A stretch of 17,022 nt of DNA from positions 1 to 17,022 of the forward strand of contig JBDHTS010000054.1 in assembly GCA_039808845.1 (NCBI GenBank), written 5' to 3'. The translations under genes were made by a program, and so were the position numbers. This stretch comes from JBDHTS01 sp039808845. GTDB lineage: Bacteria; Pseudomonadota; Alphaproteobacteria; Micavibrionales; Micavibrionaceae. Below the pieces are notes generated by a model. It was not told where the DNA came from, ran no database searches, and saw nothing but the letters and a program-made list of their open reading frames with translations. Position 1 is the stretch's first letter; each line of letters opens with the position of its first letter. Of this stretch, positions 15,499-17,022 are shown one piece after another.

Positions 15499-15550
15499 AT
15501 AATATTAATTAAATAAAAACGGAAAGAAAATCACCGATGATATTATCTCT

Positions 15551-16759
15551 TCAGCGACATTGCAGATTAAGCGCATTATGAACTTCATGAGGATGAAGAG
15601 CATGCTGATGCTGTAAAGCTTTTCTCCCAGCCAGCGAGATAAGATCAGCGGGAAAAATCGGTGGACTGCCCATGGCCTTCCTGTCAAGCGCCAGACGCAG
15701 ACCGGCGACCTCTCTCTCTGGATTTCCAGACTCCATCAGACTGCCGGCAACTTCGCTTGGTTCCAGGCAAAAGAAAGGATGGATTACTGGCGCCAACCTT
15801 TTTACGGCAAGCGATGCTATTTCAAAATGCTCTTGCGGGACCATACAAAAACCACCGTTAAAGGAATCGGAAATAATACTCTCTCCACTAGGCACTCGGG
15901 AGACGCCCGCCACGGGCAGTTTGTAATATGCCCCATGCGTTTCAATCGTCGTAACATTACTGTTATGAACAACCGTACCGATAATCCGCATTGTCGGATC
16001 GTAAACATCATCTTTGTATTCTACCGTCTGTCCAGGAACTCTTTCCTGAACGACAGCACAATTTGCCTCCCTCAAATAAGCGAAAGGATCCCCGGTCAAC
16101 CAGCCAAAAGCATAATTCCAAAAGCCGAGACCAAATGCCGTTTCAAGTTTATTTGTGGGAACGACTCTTACACCGTCACCATTCTGAAGCGCAGGCGCTT
16201 TTACGACAACTTCGGCAGCCTGCATGAAATCCCTAGCTATAGTCGAAGGATCGATATGCGGTATAGCTTCCTGGATAGGATAAACGGATTGTCTTGGAAA
16301 CAATTCAGGCGCTTCAGGGACCACCAGCCCAGCCAAATGCACTTTGTTAGCGCATATGCCTCTAAAAACAGGATTTTGATCCACAACCAGAATTGGAGAA
16401 TGACTATCGATCCTCGATATGGATTGATCTACATGCGCTGTCAGTAAAGCATGATCATAATCTGCCAGCGATGGATCTCCCGAAGGAATCGTCTTTCTAG
16501 TCGTTGGCGGATTAAGTACGCAGTCTCTAAATTGTTCATACCCTTCGACCGCACACTCCCACCAAAGTTGATAAGGCTGCAAACTCCAATGCTTAAGCAA
16601 AGGAAGGACACATTCTTCGATCGGATTAACGCCAAAAATATCCTGATAGCCCTTATATTTTGAATCAAAAAAAGCACGACCCAATTCAAGGATTTTCACA
16701 CCTCCCTTGGGAGTGATCTTAAGATCGGCAATGAAAGAGGATATGGCAGCCTGTCCCAC
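15551..16759 (-). CDS. Unassigned 402-residue protein, possible ATP-grasp-type fold
   Basis: Read from a GTG at 16759, with GAGG about 4-5 nt upstream. I do not recognise the family with certainty. Suggestive segments are VVVKAPALQNGDGVRVVP (184-201), like the nucleotide-binding loop of ATP-grasp enzymes; CAVVQERVPG (234-243), like their hinge strand; and YDPTMRIIGTVV (253-264) and GAYYKLP (276-282), like later ATP-grasp strands that hold an Arg. The N-terminus has many aromatic residues (YQLWWECAVEGYEQF, 63-77). No signal peptide or membrane segment is seen. Hand-counted lines of this gene are about 45-52% G+C against about 63% in flhA, so it may be acquired. It is convergent with the DUF3137-like gene and divergent from flhF. 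Confidence 0.72.
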   Translation of the reverse strand: MGQAAISSFIADLKITPKGGVKILELGRAFFDSKYKGYQDIFGVNPIEECVLPLLKHWSLQPYQLWWECAVEGYEQFRDCVLNPPTTRKTIPSGDPSLADYDHALLTAHVDQSISRIDSHSPILVVDQNPVFRGICANKVHLAGLVVPEAPELFPRQSVYPIQEAIPHIDPSTIARDFMQAAEVVVKAPALQNGDGVRVVPTNKLETAFGLGFWNYAFGWLTGDPFAYLREANCAVVQERVPGQTVEYKDDVYDPTMRIIGTVVHNSNVTTIETHGAYYKLPVAGVSRVPSGESIISDSFNGGFCMVPQEHFEIASLAVKRLAPVIHPFFCLEPSEVAGSLMESGNPEREVAGLRLALDRKAMGSPPIFPADLISLAGRKALQHQHALHPHEVHNALNLQCR

Positions 16760-16862
16760 GGAAACCTCGTCTTAAATTCACCTCTACCGGGCATTTCATC
16801 TATTTTTATATGTAAAAATCTTCGCATGCAAGCAAATTGCGGCAAAACTTTGTTTTATGCAC

Positions 16863-16891
16863 TGGCGCGGGGATTCGATAAAACATATACT
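16863..16891 (+). promoter_or_regulatory. Weak promoter candidate for flhF
   Basis: TATACT at 16886-16891 matches a -10 at five of six positions, but the bases 17 nt upstream (TGGCGC) are a poor -35. The same stretch, TGGCGCG-N4-TTCGA (16863-16878), resembles a sigma-54 site except that the critical -12 GC reads CG. The 159-bp gap 16760-16918 must also hold the promoter of the divergent gene; I could not place it. Confidence 0.25.
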
Positions 16892-16918
16892 GGTTACTGA
16901 ATCGTAAACGGCCCCTCC

Positions 16919-17022
16919 ATGCGATTAAAGTCCTTCTATGCCAAGACCATGAAAGAAGCGATGCAGATGGTCCGCGACACACTCGGTGAAGATGCCATCA
17001 TTGTCGCCACCCGCGAGGAAAA
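16919..17022 (+). CDS. flhF: FlhF, SRP-like GTPase for flagellar placement, 3' truncated
   Basis: Only the first 34 codons are in the window. They read MRLKSFYAKTMKEAMQMVRD, then TLGEDAIIVATREE, the conserved start of FlhF (MxxKxFxAxxxxEAMxxVxxxLGxDAxIxxTR). FlhF is a signal-recognition-particle-type GTPase that sets the site or number of flagella; its GTPase domain lies beyond the window. No good Shine-Dalgarno precedes the ATG. Its place after flhA is usual in flagellar clusters, but here the DUF3137-like gene and a lower-G+C minus-strand gene lie between. Confidence 0.92.
   Translation, partial: MRLKSFYAKTMKEAMQMVRDTLGEDAIIVATREE

Noticed and set aside
15779..16447. 222-codon plus-strand open frame opposite the 402-residue minus-strand gene
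   Set aside because: The minus-strand frame is longer, has a ribosome binding site and protein-like segments; the plus-strand product looks like random translation rich in Arg, Ser and Ile.

Overview
The window comes from an alphaproteobacterium. It carries most of a flagellar gene cluster in the Caulobacter-like style: the regulators FlbT, FlaF and FlbD, which are typical of that class, plus fliF-fliG-fliH-fliN, flhA and the first codons of flhF. Coding DNA of the flagellar genes is G+C-rich (a hand-counted line of flhA is 63%). Several genes start with TTG or GTG. The order fliF-fliG-fliH(flbE)-fliN-flbD followed by flhA matches the Caulobacter fliF locus, but other genes are interleaved. 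I cannot assign a genus.

Layout. 2-2959: the 3' part of a large RTX calcium-binding protein with a type I secretion C-terminus, followed by a rho-independent terminator. 3126-3924: flbT-flaF, overlapping by 26 nt. 3944-4084: a REPIN-like nested inverted repeat between convergent genes. 4105-4584 (minus): a FlaG-like protein with a good sigma-70-type promoter. 4585-4978: a 394-bp divergent regulatory region with promoter candidates for both sides, a CtrA-like tandem site and an inverted repeat. 4979-8687: the fliF-fliG-fliH-fliN operon (MS ring, switch and export accessory parts). 8697-8829: a second structured repeat. 8836-9174 (minus): a CsaA-like tRNA-binding-fold gene. 9252-11464: flbD and a SAM-dependent methyltransferase. 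11468-12352 (minus): an OmpA-domain lipoprotein. 12486-15475: flhA and a translationally coupled DUF3137-like membrane protein. 15551-16759 (minus): an unassigned protein of lower G+C with some ATP-grasp-like motifs. 16919 to the end: the start of flhF.

How the genes work together. FliF forms the MS ring. FliG and FliN form part of the C-ring switch on it. FliH links the export ATPase to the export gate, whose main component is FlhA. FlhF sets flagellar position or number. FlbD is a sigma-54 activator/repressor that couples later flagellar transcription to assembly. FlbT and FlaF act on flagellin expression after transcription. The CsaA-like, methyltransferase, OmpA-like, DUF3137 and lower-G+C genes are accessory, with roles not visible from sequence. 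I found no complete new defence or mobile system. The best leads are the compositional break inside the RTX gene, the two palindromic repeats, and the unassigned lower-G+C gene beside flhF.
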